Below are positions 54,862 to 63,376 of a DNA stretch of 64,000 bases, in pieces (the first letter of the stretch is position 1; each line of letters opens with the position of its first letter). A model generated the notes under the pieces. That model searched no databases, was not told the origin of the DNA, and worked only from the letters and a program-made list of their open reading frames with translations. Position numbers and translations under genes: made by a program. The stretch comes from Sandarakinorhabdus sp. GTDB taxonomy: Bacteria; Pseudomonadota; Alphaproteobacteria; Sphingomonadales; Sphingomonadaceae. Location of the stretch: contig JAIMKW010000003.1 of assembly GCA_020692215.1 (NCBI GenBank), forward strand, positions 233,192 to 297,191, read 5' to 3'.

Positions 54862-55182
54862 CGTAGCGCCCTTGAAAACTTACCCTAACAAAATTTGGCA
54901 TCACAACCCCACAGTAGAAGCCAGCCTGTTTGCTCGCTGCCTTATAGGTGTTGCAAGGTGCAAGACATGGAGCTCGGAGCAGCGTCTCGTAAGCCGATGC
55001 CGCCATGGACGGCATCGCCAAGGGCGAAAGGCAAATCCAACATGCTCGCGGCTGACGTCTCAGAGAGCTGGTCCGACAATTGTCGCGCTTAGGATCGGCC
55101 ATCCGTACAACTGCCTGCGTATTACCTTGCGCTTGGGCTGCACGCATTTCGTGCCTGAATTCGAGCTTCTGCAGCCTCGAAC
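54862..55182. other. Non-coding cargo boundary, 321 bp
   Basis: Between the solo nuclease gene and copG. Apart from palindrome copy 4 I see no gene, RNA or terminator. It is the right boundary of the cargo; the ICE backbone resumes at copG. Confidence 0.6.
54948..54966. repeat. 19-bp palindrome, copy 4 (degenerate)
   Basis: GTGTTGCAAGGTGCAAGAC, two mismatches in the left arm compared with copies 1 and 2. It is upstream of the minus-strand solo nuclease gene. Confidence 0.8.
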
Positions 55183-55596
55183 TCAGCATCTATCGCTATC
55201 GTCCAGCACCTCCTTCGATAGCTTGAACGCGCCTTGCATCCTTCGGCTGAGGGATTCGACGAAGCTTTGATATCTCTCGAGCCCTCGGGCATTGGCCGAC
55301 GCCTGAGCGGCTTCCGCCAAGGGCGGGGTTGCGGTCAGCCAGGCGCGTACGAACAGGCCGATGGCTTCGAGCGTGATGGTCTGGTCGCGTTCGAGCCGGT
55401 CCAGCTGGCGGCTGATGCGGTCGAGCCTGCGGACAAAGGCAGCTTCGCTCTGATCTGACGAATCCGGCGACAGAAAGGAAGTGATGGCTGCTTCGACGAC
55501 AGCCGCCTTTTCCAGTTTTCGGCGCGACGCGTGCTCGGCCAGTTGTTCGGCTACCTCATCGGACAGGCGGACGTTGAGGCGTCGGCGGCGCGCCAT
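55183..55596 (-). CDS. CopG-type ribbon-helix-helix protein of the transfer region
   Basis: A 137-aa DNA-binding protein. The N-terminus RRRRLNVRLSDEVAEQLAEH is a ribbon-helix-helix. The rest is helical (FVRRLDRISRQLDRLERDQT, LTLEAIGLFVRAWL-like LEAIGLFVRAWLT). In related ICEs this gene links traG and trbB in one operon and probably regulates transfer. It overlaps the traG stop as TGATG, but its usual downstream neighbour trbB is 11.6 kb away. Confidence 0.9.
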   Translation of the reverse strand: MARRRRLNVRLSDEVAEQLAEHASRRKLEKAAVVEAAITSFLSPDSSDQSEAAFVRRLDRISRQLDRLERDQTITLEAIGLFVRAWLTATPPLAEAAQASANARGLERYQSFVESLSRRMQGAFKLSKEVLDDSDRC

Positions 55597-57539
55597 CAGA
55601 GATGGATCTTTATGTCCAAGTCCAGTTCTTCTTGCCGGGCTGGCCTGTGCGCAAGAGAACTGGCCGTCGAGACTGCTGATAGTGGGTCGGTCTCACGATG
55701 GGCCAAGTTTTCCTTCGATAGGGCGACATCGGTGTCTTGAACAAAGGGCAGTTCCGGCTCGAGACGCCGCCCGCCGTCCTTCCCTGCGTGCCCTGCTGCC
55801 GCCCGGTCCGGTTTGGCTTTAGCAAGCGCTTCACCGGTACCAGCTGGCATTGCCTCAGGTCGCAGTGGATCGACCGGTGCAATAACCCGGGATTTCAGCC
55901 GCCGGTCCTCGAAATACCGCCCTTTGCGCGCGCGGATGGGATGCAGGCCGGAGACCATTACAAGCGCTTCCGAGGGCGGCAGCTGCATGACTTCACCGGG
56001 GGTGAGCAGTGGCCGCGCAGATTCTTGGCGGCTGACCATGAGATGCCCCAGCCAAGGCGAAAGCCGGTGGCCGGCGTAGTTGCGGGCATCCCGGATCTCA
56101 GTCGCCGTGCCCAGTGCATCTGAAATGCGCCGCGCGGTGCGCTCGTCGTTGGTCGCGAAGGCCACACGAACGTGGCAATTATCGAGAATGGAATTGTTGG
56201 GGCCGTAGGCCTTCTCGATCTGGTTCAGGGACTGGGCGATCAGCAGTGCCTTCAGCCCGTAGCCAGCCATAAACGCCAGCGTGGTCTCGAAGAAGTCCAG
56301 CCGACCGAGTGCGGGAAACTCGTCAAGCATCAGCAACAGGCGATGGCGTTTTGCTCTGGTATGCAACTCCTCTGTCAGCCGGCGTCCGATCTGGTTGAGC
56401 AGCAGTCGCACGAGAGGCTTGGTTCGGCTGATGTCAGATGGCGGAACGACGAGGTAGAGCGTCGCCGGTAGCGCAGTGCCGACCAGATCATTGATGCGCC
56501 AGTCGCAGCGGCTGGTTGCTGCGGCAACCACAGGGTCACGATACAACCCAAGGAAGGACATGGCAGTCGACAACACGCCGGAACGCTCATTCTCGGATTT
56601 GTTCAGCAGTTCGCGTGCTGCCGAGGCGACCACCGGATGCGGGCGGTCGCCGAGGTGCCGGGTTTCCATCATGGCGGCGAGCGTCGCCTCGATCGTTCGT
56701 GCGGGATCCGAAAGGAACGCGGCGACGCCGGCGAGGGTCTTTTCAGGCTCGGCATAGAGAACATGCAGGATTGCCCCGACCAGCAGCGCATGGCTGGTCT
56801 TCTCCCAGTGTGTCCGCCGCTCCAGCGCGCCCTCCGGGTCGACCAGGACGTCGGCGATGTTCTGGACGTCACGGACTTCCGTCGGACCGCGCCGCACTTC
56901 CAGCAGCGGGTTGTAGGCATCGGAATCCGCGCGGGTCGGATCGAACCGGAGCACCCGCCCAAAGCGGGCGCGCCAGCCGCTGGTCAGTTCCCAGTTTTCA
57001 CCCTTGATGTCGTGGACGATGCAGGACGCGGGCCATGTGAGCAGAGTCGGCACGACCAGCCCGACGCCTTTGCCGGAGCGGGTCGGAGCAAAGCACAGGA
57101 CATGTTCCGGCCCATTGTGTCGGAGATAGTCATCCCCGAACTTGCCCAAGAAAACACCGGCATCGCGCAACAGACCGGCGCGGGTAACTTCGGCAGGACG
57201 GGCCCAGCGGGCCGATCCGAATGTAGTGGCGTCGCGCAGCTCCCGCGCACGTTGGACCGACAAGGCAACGGCTATGACGATTGCGGCCAGTCCTCCGGAT
57301 GCGGCGAACATTCCGCCGCGGATGAATACGCCCGGGGCATAGGCGTCGTACCAGTACCACCACCAGAAAAGCTGGCCCGGGACATAAACGGGCACCCCGG
57401 CGGTTTCGAACAGTGGTGGGCCGAGCTGAGGCTGATACCCAAGCTGGGCGGCAGTCCACTGGGTTGCGCCCCAGACCGAGCCGAGCACGACCAGCAGCAC
57501 CAGGAGGACCTGTCCCCAGAGAATTTTGGTCGCGCGCAT
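55596..57539 (-). CDS. traG: Type IV coupling protein TraG/VirD4
   Basis: ATPase (647 aa) that brings the relaxase-DNA complex to the secretion channel. Two N-terminal membrane helices (about 5-28 and 68-90) precede the motor domain. Walker A is CFAPTRSGKGVGLVVPTLLT, and Walker B LLMLDEFPALGRLDFFETTL. The conserved LIAQSLNQIEKAYGPNNSIL and HLMVSRQESARPLLTPGEVM follow. Start at MRATKILWGQVLLVLLVVLG; the 23 upstream open codons lack a membrane signal. It follows the relaxase gene. Confidence 0.96.
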   Translation of the reverse strand: MRATKILWGQVLLVLLVVLGSVWGATQWTAAQLGYQPQLGPPLFETAGVPVYVPGQLFWWWYWYDAYAPGVFIRGGMFAASGGLAAIVIAVALSVQRARELRDATTFGSARWARPAEVTRAGLLRDAGVFLGKFGDDYLRHNGPEHVLCFAPTRSGKGVGLVVPTLLTWPASCIVHDIKGENWELTSGWRARFGRVLRFDPTRADSDAYNPLLEVRRGPTEVRDVQNIADVLVDPEGALERRTHWEKTSHALLVGAILHVLYAEPEKTLAGVAAFLSDPARTIEATLAAMMETRHLGDRPHPVVASAARELLNKSENERSGVLSTAMSFLGLYRDPVVAAATSRCDWRINDLVGTALPATLYLVVPPSDISRTKPLVRLLLNQIGRRLTEELHTRAKRHRLLLMLDEFPALGRLDFFETTLAFMAGYGLKALLIAQSLNQIEKAYGPNNSILDNCHVRVAFATNDERTARRISDALGTATEIRDARNYAGHRLSPWLGHLMVSRQESARPLLTPGEVMQLPPSEALVMVSGLHPIRARKGRYFEDRRLKSRVIAPVDPLRPEAMPAGTGEALAKAKPDRAAAGHAGKDGGRRLEPELPFVQDTDVALSKENLAHRETDPLSAVSTASSLAHRPARQEELDLDIKIHL

Positions 57540-57629
57540 GGAGCGTAGCGAAAGCTGCAACGGTAATGAGCGCAAGCTTTGGGATTGGTTCGTCGAAGCC
57601 CTGCGCACAGTGGAAAACAGATCGGACAG

Positions 57630-59231
57630 TTATACTTCAAGGCCGCGTTGGCGACCGAGCGACCATTCGATTCGCCCTCCCTGCCTGACGATGCCTGCGA
57701 CCTCCTGTCCGAGGTGGCGGTCAAGTGACCGGGTCCACGGCACTAGCTGGAAGCCGAGATTGCCTTCAAGCATGGCGAACCGGCCCGATGCGAGATCGAT
57801 CCTACGACAAAACGTCCCTGCAACCGCTCCCCCGACCGATGCCGGCCTCGCCGACAAACCGGTTTCGGTTTCCAGACTAGACGAGACGAACCGCAGTTCT
57901 CGCTCCTGAAGCGTTGGCAGCAAATCCCGAGCAAACAGCAGGCGCATACCCTGCCGCCGCGCGAGCCCTTGCGAGTGCAGGCGCTCGGCCCTCGCCGAAA
58001 GCGCCTCCTTCACCTCCCGGCCGAATCCCGCGTCCGCCACGTGCGACGGCTCACGCGCCAGGAGTTGGCGGTCGAGCCAGGTGGCACCCTCCGCATTGAC
58101 CTGTGCGCCAAGCGCGAGATCGGACCTGACGGCGAGCACCTCTGCGGGGCGCCCGGTTCGATCCGTGTAGGTCCGCAGCTCGACAATGCCACCGATCGGC
58201 GCATCACCCGTTGCGGCAAGGTCGGGAAGCCGGACATGATGTGCACGGCCATCGATACCGTCGACGACTGCGTATGCTGTTCCGTTCAGTTCATCGTGTA
58301 GGCCGCGCTCGACGAGACGTCCGATGACCGGCACACCGGCTGGTGGTTCGTGGATCAGCATGTCGGCTCCCCGGTCGATTGACCGGTTGGCGAGTGCCTT
58401 GTGCATCGTCGCGATGATATCGTTTCGGTTGCCGATATCGCGCAGCCGCTGTTCTATGTCGCCTGCCAAGACCCAGTCCGCGTCGCCCGAGGACGTGGCC
58501 AGCCCCATCCGCTGGAGCTTCGAGAGGCGGGCAATCGCCAGTTGGCGAGTGTTGTCTTTGGCTTGGGCCGTAAGCCGGGTGAGATCGATGTGACTTTCGG
58601 GTGTAGCGTGTGTGCGAAGCATCCTGTCGAGGCTGGTAAAGCGCTCGGCCGCGACCTCCCGCTCAAGGGCCGCACGGATTGCTAGTTCGGAGCGGGGACC
58701 CAGTTCCTGTTCGACCAGCGCTTCGGCACGCGCCCGCAGGCCGTACCCGATATATGCGCGGTTGATCACAAGGTCCTTCCCGTCGTCGGTTTTGCCGCGA
58801 ATGAGGATGTGAACATGCGGATTGTCAGTGTTCCAATGATCGACCGCAATCCAGTCCAGACGTGTGCCGAGATCCTGTTCAGCATGCTGCATGAGGTCAC
58901 GGGTCATTGCTCGCAGGTCCTGAAGCTCGTTCGCGTCCTCCGGCGAGACGATGCAGCGAAAGTGGTGACGGTCATCGGCGCAACGCACGGCAAAGGCGCC
59001 CTGATCGGGTAGATCGCTGCCTCCAGAGAATAGGCCTGCCGCATGGTTATCGCGGCTGACGCCTTCCCGACCGAGGTAAGCGATGTGCGCCGCCAAGGCA
59101 CTGCGGGCCATCGTGCCTCGATGCCGGACAAGCCGGAACTTGACTGCGACGCGCCGGCCCGGCGAGCGCTGGGAAGCGATCATCGAAGCCGTTCGACCCC
59201 TGCCGAAGCGGGAGCCGGGGCGTCGTGACAT
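57630..59231 (-). CDS. DUF3363 family relaxase (TraI/VirD2-like)
   Basis: The functional-looking relaxase of the ICE (533 aa). It should nick oriT, stay bound to the 5' end and lead the strand through the channel. The relaxase domain has AVKFRLVRHRGTMARSALAA and HIAYLGREGV near the N-terminus and the HUH motif WNTDNPHVHILIRGKTDDGK. The C-terminal DUF3363 region (about 230-533) includes HHVRLPDLAATGDAPIGGIV. I start at MSRRPGSRFGRGRTAS; the frame is open 84 codons upstream, but that stretch is not family-like and overlaps the probable oriT. Confidence 0.92.
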   Translation of the reverse strand: MSRRPGSRFGRGRTASMIASQRSPGRRVAVKFRLVRHRGTMARSALAAHIAYLGREGVSRDNHAAGLFSGGSDLPDQGAFAVRCADDRHHFRCIVSPEDANELQDLRAMTRDLMQHAEQDLGTRLDWIAVDHWNTDNPHVHILIRGKTDDGKDLVINRAYIGYGLRARAEALVEQELGPRSELAIRAALEREVAAERFTSLDRMLRTHATPESHIDLTRLTAQAKDNTRQLAIARLSKLQRMGLATSSGDADWVLAGDIEQRLRDIGNRNDIIATMHKALANRSIDRGADMLIHEPPAGVPVIGRLVERGLHDELNGTAYAVVDGIDGRAHHVRLPDLAATGDAPIGGIVELRTYTDRTGRPAEVLAVRSDLALGAQVNAEGATWLDRQLLAREPSHVADAGFGREVKEALSARAERLHSQGLARRQGMRLLFARDLLPTLQERELRFVSSSLETETGLSARPASVGGAVAGTFCRRIDLASGRFAMLEGNLGFQLVPWTRSLDRHLGQEVAGIVRQGGRIEWSLGRQRGLEV

Positions 59232-59421
59232 CGGCTTCGGACGCGATCCGCACGCTTGAAGGACAGCGGCTCGAAGCCCCGGAACTGGCCGCCCGGCGGT
59301 CCGATCGCGGATGCGCCCTGGTCGAGGTGCGAAACGGTCGCCCTTATCACTATGCATCAACGCTTGCCTGGTTGGTGCCTGCACATGTTCTTGGAATTGC
59401 AGCAGAACCGCTAAAGGTGGA

Positions 59422-59507
59422 GCACCAGCGGTTTGGCTCTGGTGCCTTGCAAAGGCGAATGATCTCAACCACAAGGCAGGCACCCGGTGCCGCCGCTTTT
59501 ATCTTGC
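59422..59507 (+). other. Candidate origin of transfer (oriT)
   Basis: The 335-bp gap 59232-59566 beside the relaxase gene has no convincing gene but carries two inverted repeats and a nick-like sequence. GCACCAG/CTGGTGC (59422-59445) is followed by GGCAC-CCG-GTGCC (59479-59491). Eight bases later TATCTTG|C (59500-59507) fits the IncP-type nic pattern YATC(C)TG|Y with one C-to-T change. IncP oriT also places an inverted repeat about eight bases before nic. Not proven. Confidence 0.45.
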
Positions 59508-59566
59508 CCTCACTGATCTGTACCTTTTTGACTGACTGTCTGGCGCTAAACTGAGACATTGAAGGC

Positions 59567-60187
59567 TCAATTCTCGACCGGTGGCGGGTTTGAATTCGTA
59601 GCCGGACTTGGTTCCGAGAGGCCCCCTAACGACAGGGCTGCGAAGAGGCTGGCGTGGCGCCAGTCGGCCTCTTGAACCGGTACGACAGCGCCGGTCGGAG
59701 CGACGTCCGTCCTCGCGATGATTGTGGCGACGTAGGCGCGGGTCTCGGGCGGGAGGGGGCGAGCACGGTCAAGGTACTGCGCCATGCGATGTGGGCCTGC
59801 GTGATAAGCGGCCAGCGCGGACGGCCATCCGAACCTGTCGACCATATTGCGGAGATAGGCGGCTCCCCCGAACATGTTGGCCCGTGGGTGCATGGGATCG
59901 CGGCCGAGACCATATCGGGCGGTCAATTCGGCCCAGGTTCCCGGCATCAGCTGCATGCATCCCATGGCGCCTGCATTCGAGATCGCGAACCGGCGTCCAC
60001 CGCTTTCCGCGCGCATTACTTCACGGACCCATTCAACCGGAAGGCCTGCCCAGTCGGCCGCTGCCTGAAGCTGATCGAGGCAAGTACTGTCCGCTGATCC
60101 GCCGTTGGTTGCCATGGAGGGTGTCGCGAGAGGCGCTGCGAGAAGCGCTACGAGGGCGACCGTTCTGAGAGGCCCTAGTTTCCTCAT
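59567..60187 (-). CDS. VirB1-like lytic transglycosylase of the conjugation system
   Basis: A 206-aa periplasmic enzyme that opens peptidoglycan for the secretion channel. Signal peptide GPLRTVALVALLAAPLATPS with cleavage after SMA. The SLT domain has the catalytic glutamate in VREVMRAESGGRRFAISNAG, then AMGCMQLMPGTWAEL and the conserved LAAYHAGP. The C-terminus is proline/serine-rich. It overlaps the traF stop as ATGA. Confidence 0.92.
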   Translation of the reverse strand: MRKLGPLRTVALVALLAAPLATPSMATNGGSADSTCLDQLQAAADWAGLPVEWVREVMRAESGGRRFAISNAGAMGCMQLMPGTWAELTARYGLGRDPMHPRANMFGGAAYLRNMVDRFGWPSALAAYHAGPHRMAQYLDRARPLPPETRAYVATIIARTDVAPTGAVVPVQEADWRHASLFAALSLGGLSEPSPATNSNPPPVEN

Positions 60188-60711
60188 CCGGCCTCTCCCA
60201 AGGTCCAGATCGGGATGGCAATAGCCTGTACTCGACCGATGGACTGCGGCCCAAAGTACCTTCCGTCCAAGCTATCGGGCGCGTCGGCGTTCAGCAGGAA
60301 CACCTCGCCCCGACCGAGTTTCCGACAGCCATCCCATGCCGGCAGCGGCCTGCCTTGCCTGTCATTCAGACGTGCGGTCACGGCGAGCTGTCCGATGCGC
60401 ACTTCTGTGCCGTGCCGACAGGCACATTCTCCCTTCAGACCAGCGATCCGCTTCAGCATCGGCGTACCGGCCGGAAGGTATCCGCGCCGGTCTGCGAAGC
60501 CAGCGATTGTGGCGGGCGGGTCGAAGATCACGATGTCGCCCAAACCGAGTTTCCCCGGACTGGCCGCCTTGTAGAACCCTACCGGAACGCTGGCGGTTGC
60601 ATTCCAGAATATGCGCTTCGGCATCTCGACCGCCAACGTCGCGCTGACCAGTGCTGTCATTGCGCTACTGATCGCGACCAGCCTTTGGCGTTGCCGGACG
60701 GTTGCCTTCAT
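60184..60711 (-). CDS. traF: TraF, S26-family conjugative signal peptidase
   Basis: A 175-aa S26 peptidase that matures and, in IncP systems, cyclises the TrbC pilin. A single N-terminal helix (LVAISSAMTALVSATLAV) precedes NATASVPVGFYKAAS, where the serine is the nucleophile. The catalytic lysine lies in GTPMLKRIAGLKGECAC. The C-terminal LNADAPDSLDGRYFGPQSIG is the conserved S26 end. Start at MKATVRQRQR overlaps the DUF2840 stop as ATGA. Partner substrate trbC lies 18 kb away in the same element. Confidence 0.93.
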   Translation of the reverse strand: MKATVRQRQRLVAISSAMTALVSATLAVEMPKRIFWNATASVPVGFYKAASPGKLGLGDIVIFDPPATIAGFADRRGYLPAGTPMLKRIAGLKGECACRHGTEVRIGQLAVTARLNDRQGRPLPAWDGCRKLGRGEVFLLNADAPDSLDGRYFGPQSIGRVQAIAIPIWTLGEAG

Positions 60712-61172
60712 GCGCCGAGCTTCCGGCGTAGGATCCAGGCACGATGTCGGCTGGCGCAATAGATGGCAGGCTCGAAGCCGGTGAGCATCCGCTGATGGAC
60801 GTGCCGCCAATAATCCGGGCAGACCTCGGCAGCATCGCCCGTCACCGCCTCCGCTTTGTCTATTAGGGTCAGGACCTGTCGGACCTTGGGCCAGCCCGAT
60901 GCTCGAAGGAGGCTTTCAGCGCCGGGTGTGATGCAGGGAAGACAGGTCACGGCTTCGCCGGCGAGTGCAGCACGCGCAATGTCGATCCGGCTCTCGATGG
61001 TGCCATGGTCGTTCGATGCCCAGCGAATGAAGGCGAACACCACGCCCGGCCGGAACAGCAGCGTCCGCCGGCGCCGATCGATGATCCGCTCTGAGCCATG
61101 GCCACCGAACCTTATCCAATGCTCCTGCCGGCCCGGGGCATGAAGCAGCGAGACTTCTGTCCAGTTGGTCAT
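60708..61172 (-). CDS. DUF2840 domain protein
   Basis: A 154-aa protein of the DUF2840 family, found almost only in ICEs of this type between parA and traF; its function is unknown. Recognisable parts are TEVSLLHAPGRQEHWIRFGG, RRRTLLFRPGVVFAFIRWAS and the C-terminal PDYWRHVHQRMLTGFEPAIY. Coupled by ATGA overlaps to both neighbours. Confidence 0.88.
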   Translation of the reverse strand: MTNWTEVSLLHAPGRQEHWIRFGGHGSERIIDRRRRTLLFRPGVVFAFIRWASNDHGTIESRIDIARAALAGEAVTCLPCITPGAESLLRASGWPKVRQVLTLIDKAEAVTGDAAEVCPDYWRHVHQRMLTGFEPAIYCASRHRAWILRRKLGA

Positions 61173-61390
61173 CGGCCAGCACCTTCATCGCCGAACTCGC
61201 GGTCCAGCAACGCTCGCAGCATGTCAGCGACAGTAAGCCCGCGCTGGAATGCGACGACCTTGATGCGACCTCGCAATTGGGGCGTCACATCGATGGTCAG
61301 TCGCGCGCAGAAGTGCTCGGTGCGGCTGGCAGGTGAAGCCTTTACCCACGCCTCAGGGCTGCCGGGACGCGAAGCAAAGCGGCCCTTCAC
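61169..61390 (-). CDS. Ribbon-helix-helix partition-type protein
   Basis: A 73-aa protein with a basic N-terminus and an RHH-like core [20 protein letters not shown] followed by [18 protein letters not shown]. Lying directly after parA with a four-base overlap, it is probably the DNA-binding (ParB/ParG-like) partner of the ATPase. This assignment is mostly by context. Confidence 0.8.
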   Translation of the reverse strand: MKGRFASRPGSPEAWVKASPASRTEHFCARLTIDVTPQLRGRIKVVAFQRGLTVADMLRALLDREFGDEGAGR

Positions 61391-62025
61391 GGGAGGAGAC
61401 CCTCCACTTCATTGGAAAGCGCAGCGATCTCGGCGGCGGCGAGACAGCCGGGATCGAGTTCATCCACGAGGCTGCCGGTGCTGGCCGCCTGAGCAAAGAT
61501 TACCCGTTGCCCGATGCGGCTGAAGAGCAGCGGAGGATCGTGTCCTTCAAGCGCAGCAACCGTCTCGCGCGCGATCATAGTTCCGCTCGCACAGCGATTC
61601 AGTACGAGCCGGGCCAGAAGGTCCGGCCTGAAGATGCGCGCCTCCTCGATCAGTCGCAGCATCTCGGCCGAGGCCCAACCGTCGAGCGGAGAGGGCGTAG
61701 CGGGCACGAGCACAACATCGGCCGCCAGCAGGGCGGATCGCGCGAGCCCGGTGGTTCGCGGCGCGCCATCGATGATGAGATGATCGACATCGGCGGCAAG
61801 CGCCGGAAGTTCCCGGTGCAGGGTTTCGCGAGCGAGGCCGATCACCGCGAAACGGCGCTCACCATTGGCCGCCGATCGCGCTTCGGACCAGTCCAGCGCC
61901 GAGCCTTGCGGGTCGGCATCCACCAGCGTCACTCGCTTTCCCTTTCCGGCCCATCTGCCGGCAAGGTGGAGGGCAAGGGTCGTCTTCCCCACGCCACCCT
62001 TCTGGTTCAGCAACGCCACGATCAC
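61387..62025 (-). CDS. parA: ParA-family partition ATPase
   Basis: A 212-aa Walker-type ATPase that segregates or positions the element when it is excised. The deviant Walker A is [20 protein letters not shown] at residues 3-22, then [13 protein letters not shown] and the Walker [21 protein letters not shown]. There is no N-terminal HTH, so it is the small plasmid (type Ib-like) form. Coupled to repA and the RHH gene by ATGA overlaps. Confidence 0.95.
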   Translation of the reverse strand: MIVALLNQKGGVGKTTLALHLAGRWAGKGKRVTLVDADPQGSALDWSEARSAANGERRFAVIGLARETLHRELPALAADVDHLIIDGAPRTTGLARSALLAADVVLVPATPSPLDGWASAEMLRLIEEARIFRPDLLARLVLNRCASGTMIARETVAALEGHDPPLLFSRIGQRVIFAQAASTGSLVDELDPGCLAAAEIAALSNEVEGLLP

Positions 62026-63017
62026 GAGATGGTCCTCCGTGGGCGCCGCCCTGCAATGTTAGGGGATTCGTTAGAGTCGAAGTTAAGGCCGCCCCAAGTT
62101 TCTGATTGACCGAGCCTTTTCGCCTTTTTCGGCAAGTGATCGCACGATAGCTCGGCTGGTGATCGCACGAGGTTTCGGGTCACCGATCGCACGATGCTGT
62201 CCACGGTCTTTGCACAGGCTGGCCGGAAGGAAAGCTCGGCGCCGCCGCGTGGCATAGGCTCTATGGCGAGCCAGTAACCCGGAAGTGACTGGCGCTTCAC
62301 GATCGCTCTGATTTCGGCGCTGAACCATTTGTAAGGCGCCAGGCTTCCGGACTTCAGGTGCAGGTATCGCAGGTTGAAACGCCAGCCATCAGATTGCCGG
62401 CCGCCATGCTTGCGCACGATGCGGTAAAGCCAGCGCTCCAGCCCACCTGTCAGGTCGAAGTAGCCGGGGTCGATTGTCAGGATCAGTTTCTGGTCGAGCA
62501 CGAGCTGGTAGAACCAGTCGGGCAGGATCATCTCGATCCCGAGCGCATTGCCGGACGCATCGGATTTTTCCACCCACTCGTTGATCCAGGAGAAGCGATG
62601 CAGCCGGCGTCCGGTCGGTCGGCCGATGGAGGTGGCAATGGTTGTCGATTGCAGCCGGTCGAGCGCTGCTTTCAGCCGGACATAGGAGGCACCCGAAGTT
62701 CCTCGCCGCATGAAAGTCAGCATCTCGAACGGCGTGGCTGATAGCAGCCTCGAGGTTTTCAGCCCGGAGTCTCGTGCTTCGACGATATGACTGGCTGCCC
62801 AGATCAGGATGTCGGCATCCCAGATCGTCGCCATTCCGTGTTCCGGTACGGCCTCAACACGAATGGACACATCACCCGCTGCAAAGGCGATGGGCTGCAC
62901 ACGCCGCGACTTCGCGAGGCTGAAAAAGGGATAGGCCATCAGATCCTGAGCATCCCGCAGAGCCATGTCGCGCGGGATCGCCCGGAATAGATCGAGCTGG
63001 GCCCGCTCGGACGCCAT
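62022..63017 (-). CDS. repA: Replication initiator RepA
   Basis: A 331-aa plasmid-type replication initiator of the RepA family found in ICEs of this group. Recognisable stretches are [60 protein letters not shown] and [20 protein letters not shown]. It would allow replication of the excised circle. The 3' part carries three iteron-like repeats that encode IVRS/LVRS/CDHL-type repeats. Starts inside the stop of the HTH gene (TGATG). Confidence 0.92.
   Translation of the reverse strand: MASERAQLDLFRAIPRDMALRDAQDLMAYPFFSLAKSRRVQPIAFAAGDVSIRVEAVPEHGMATIWDADILIWAASHIVEARDSGLKTSRLLSATPFEMLTFMRRGTSGASYVRLKAALDRLQSTTIATSIGRPTGRRLHRFSWINEWVEKSDASGNALGIEMILPDWFYQLVLDQKLILTIDPGYFDLTGGLERWLYRIVRKHGGRQSDGWRFNLRYLHLKSGSLAPYKWFSAEIRAIVKRQSLPGYWLAIEPMPRGGAELSFRPACAKTVDSIVRSVTRNLVRSPAELSCDHLPKKAKRLGQSETWGGLNFDSNESPNIAGRRPRRTIS
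62136..62194. repeat. Iteron-like direct repeats inside the repA 3' end
   Basis: (GT/CC)GATCGCACGA occurs at 62136-62147, 62159-62170 and 62183-62194, spaced 23 and 24 bases (about two helical turns). Same orientation, near the end of a replication initiator gene: typical of binding sites for the initiator and hence of a replication origin. Confidence 0.6.
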
Positions 63018-63295
63018 CAGCGGCGCCCCGCGTAGGCAGGAGCCAGTGCTGCGTGCCGCTTGGCCGGCAGCACGGTGTCATGCCCGGGGTCGCTCGTAGA
63101 AGCCTTCATGCCGCGGTCGACCCAGGCCTGCAGGTCTGCAACGGCATAAACGACCCGGCCGCCGACCTTGGAGTAGCGCGGCCCGGTGCCGTAGCAGCGA
63201 TGCTTTTCAAGCGTGCGGTGCGAAAGGCTGAGAAATCGGGCGGCTTCCGGAGTCCGGAGGTAGCGTGGCGGAAGGCCGGGTGTGGTAGCGCTCAT
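63017..63295 (-). CDS. AlpA/HTH-17-type DNA-binding protein
   Basis: A 92-aa winged helix-turn-helix protein (excisionase-like). RYLRTPEAARFLSLSHRTLE and KHRCYGTGPRYSKVGGRVVY followed by DLQAWVDRG are the classic MerR/AlpA-like motif. In this ICE type it lies between DUF2285 and repA genes. It may control excision or replication genes. It overlaps the repA start. Confidence 0.9.
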   Translation of the reverse strand: MSATTPGLPPRYLRTPEAARFLSLSHRTLEKHRCYGTGPRYSKVGGRVVYAVADLQAWVDRGMKASTSDPGHDTVLPAKRHAALAPAYAGRR

Positions 63296-63376
63296 CTATG
63301 GGCTCCTCGGGCACCGCGCAGTGGCTGTGGACAGCTTGGCGGGACAGAAGCGCAGAATGGCGAACCGGCTGCGGCG

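Noticed and set aside
59225..59554. 109-codon plus-strand frame beside the relaxase gene
   Set aside because: No family resemblance, overlaps the relaxase start and the inverted repeats of the candidate oriT.
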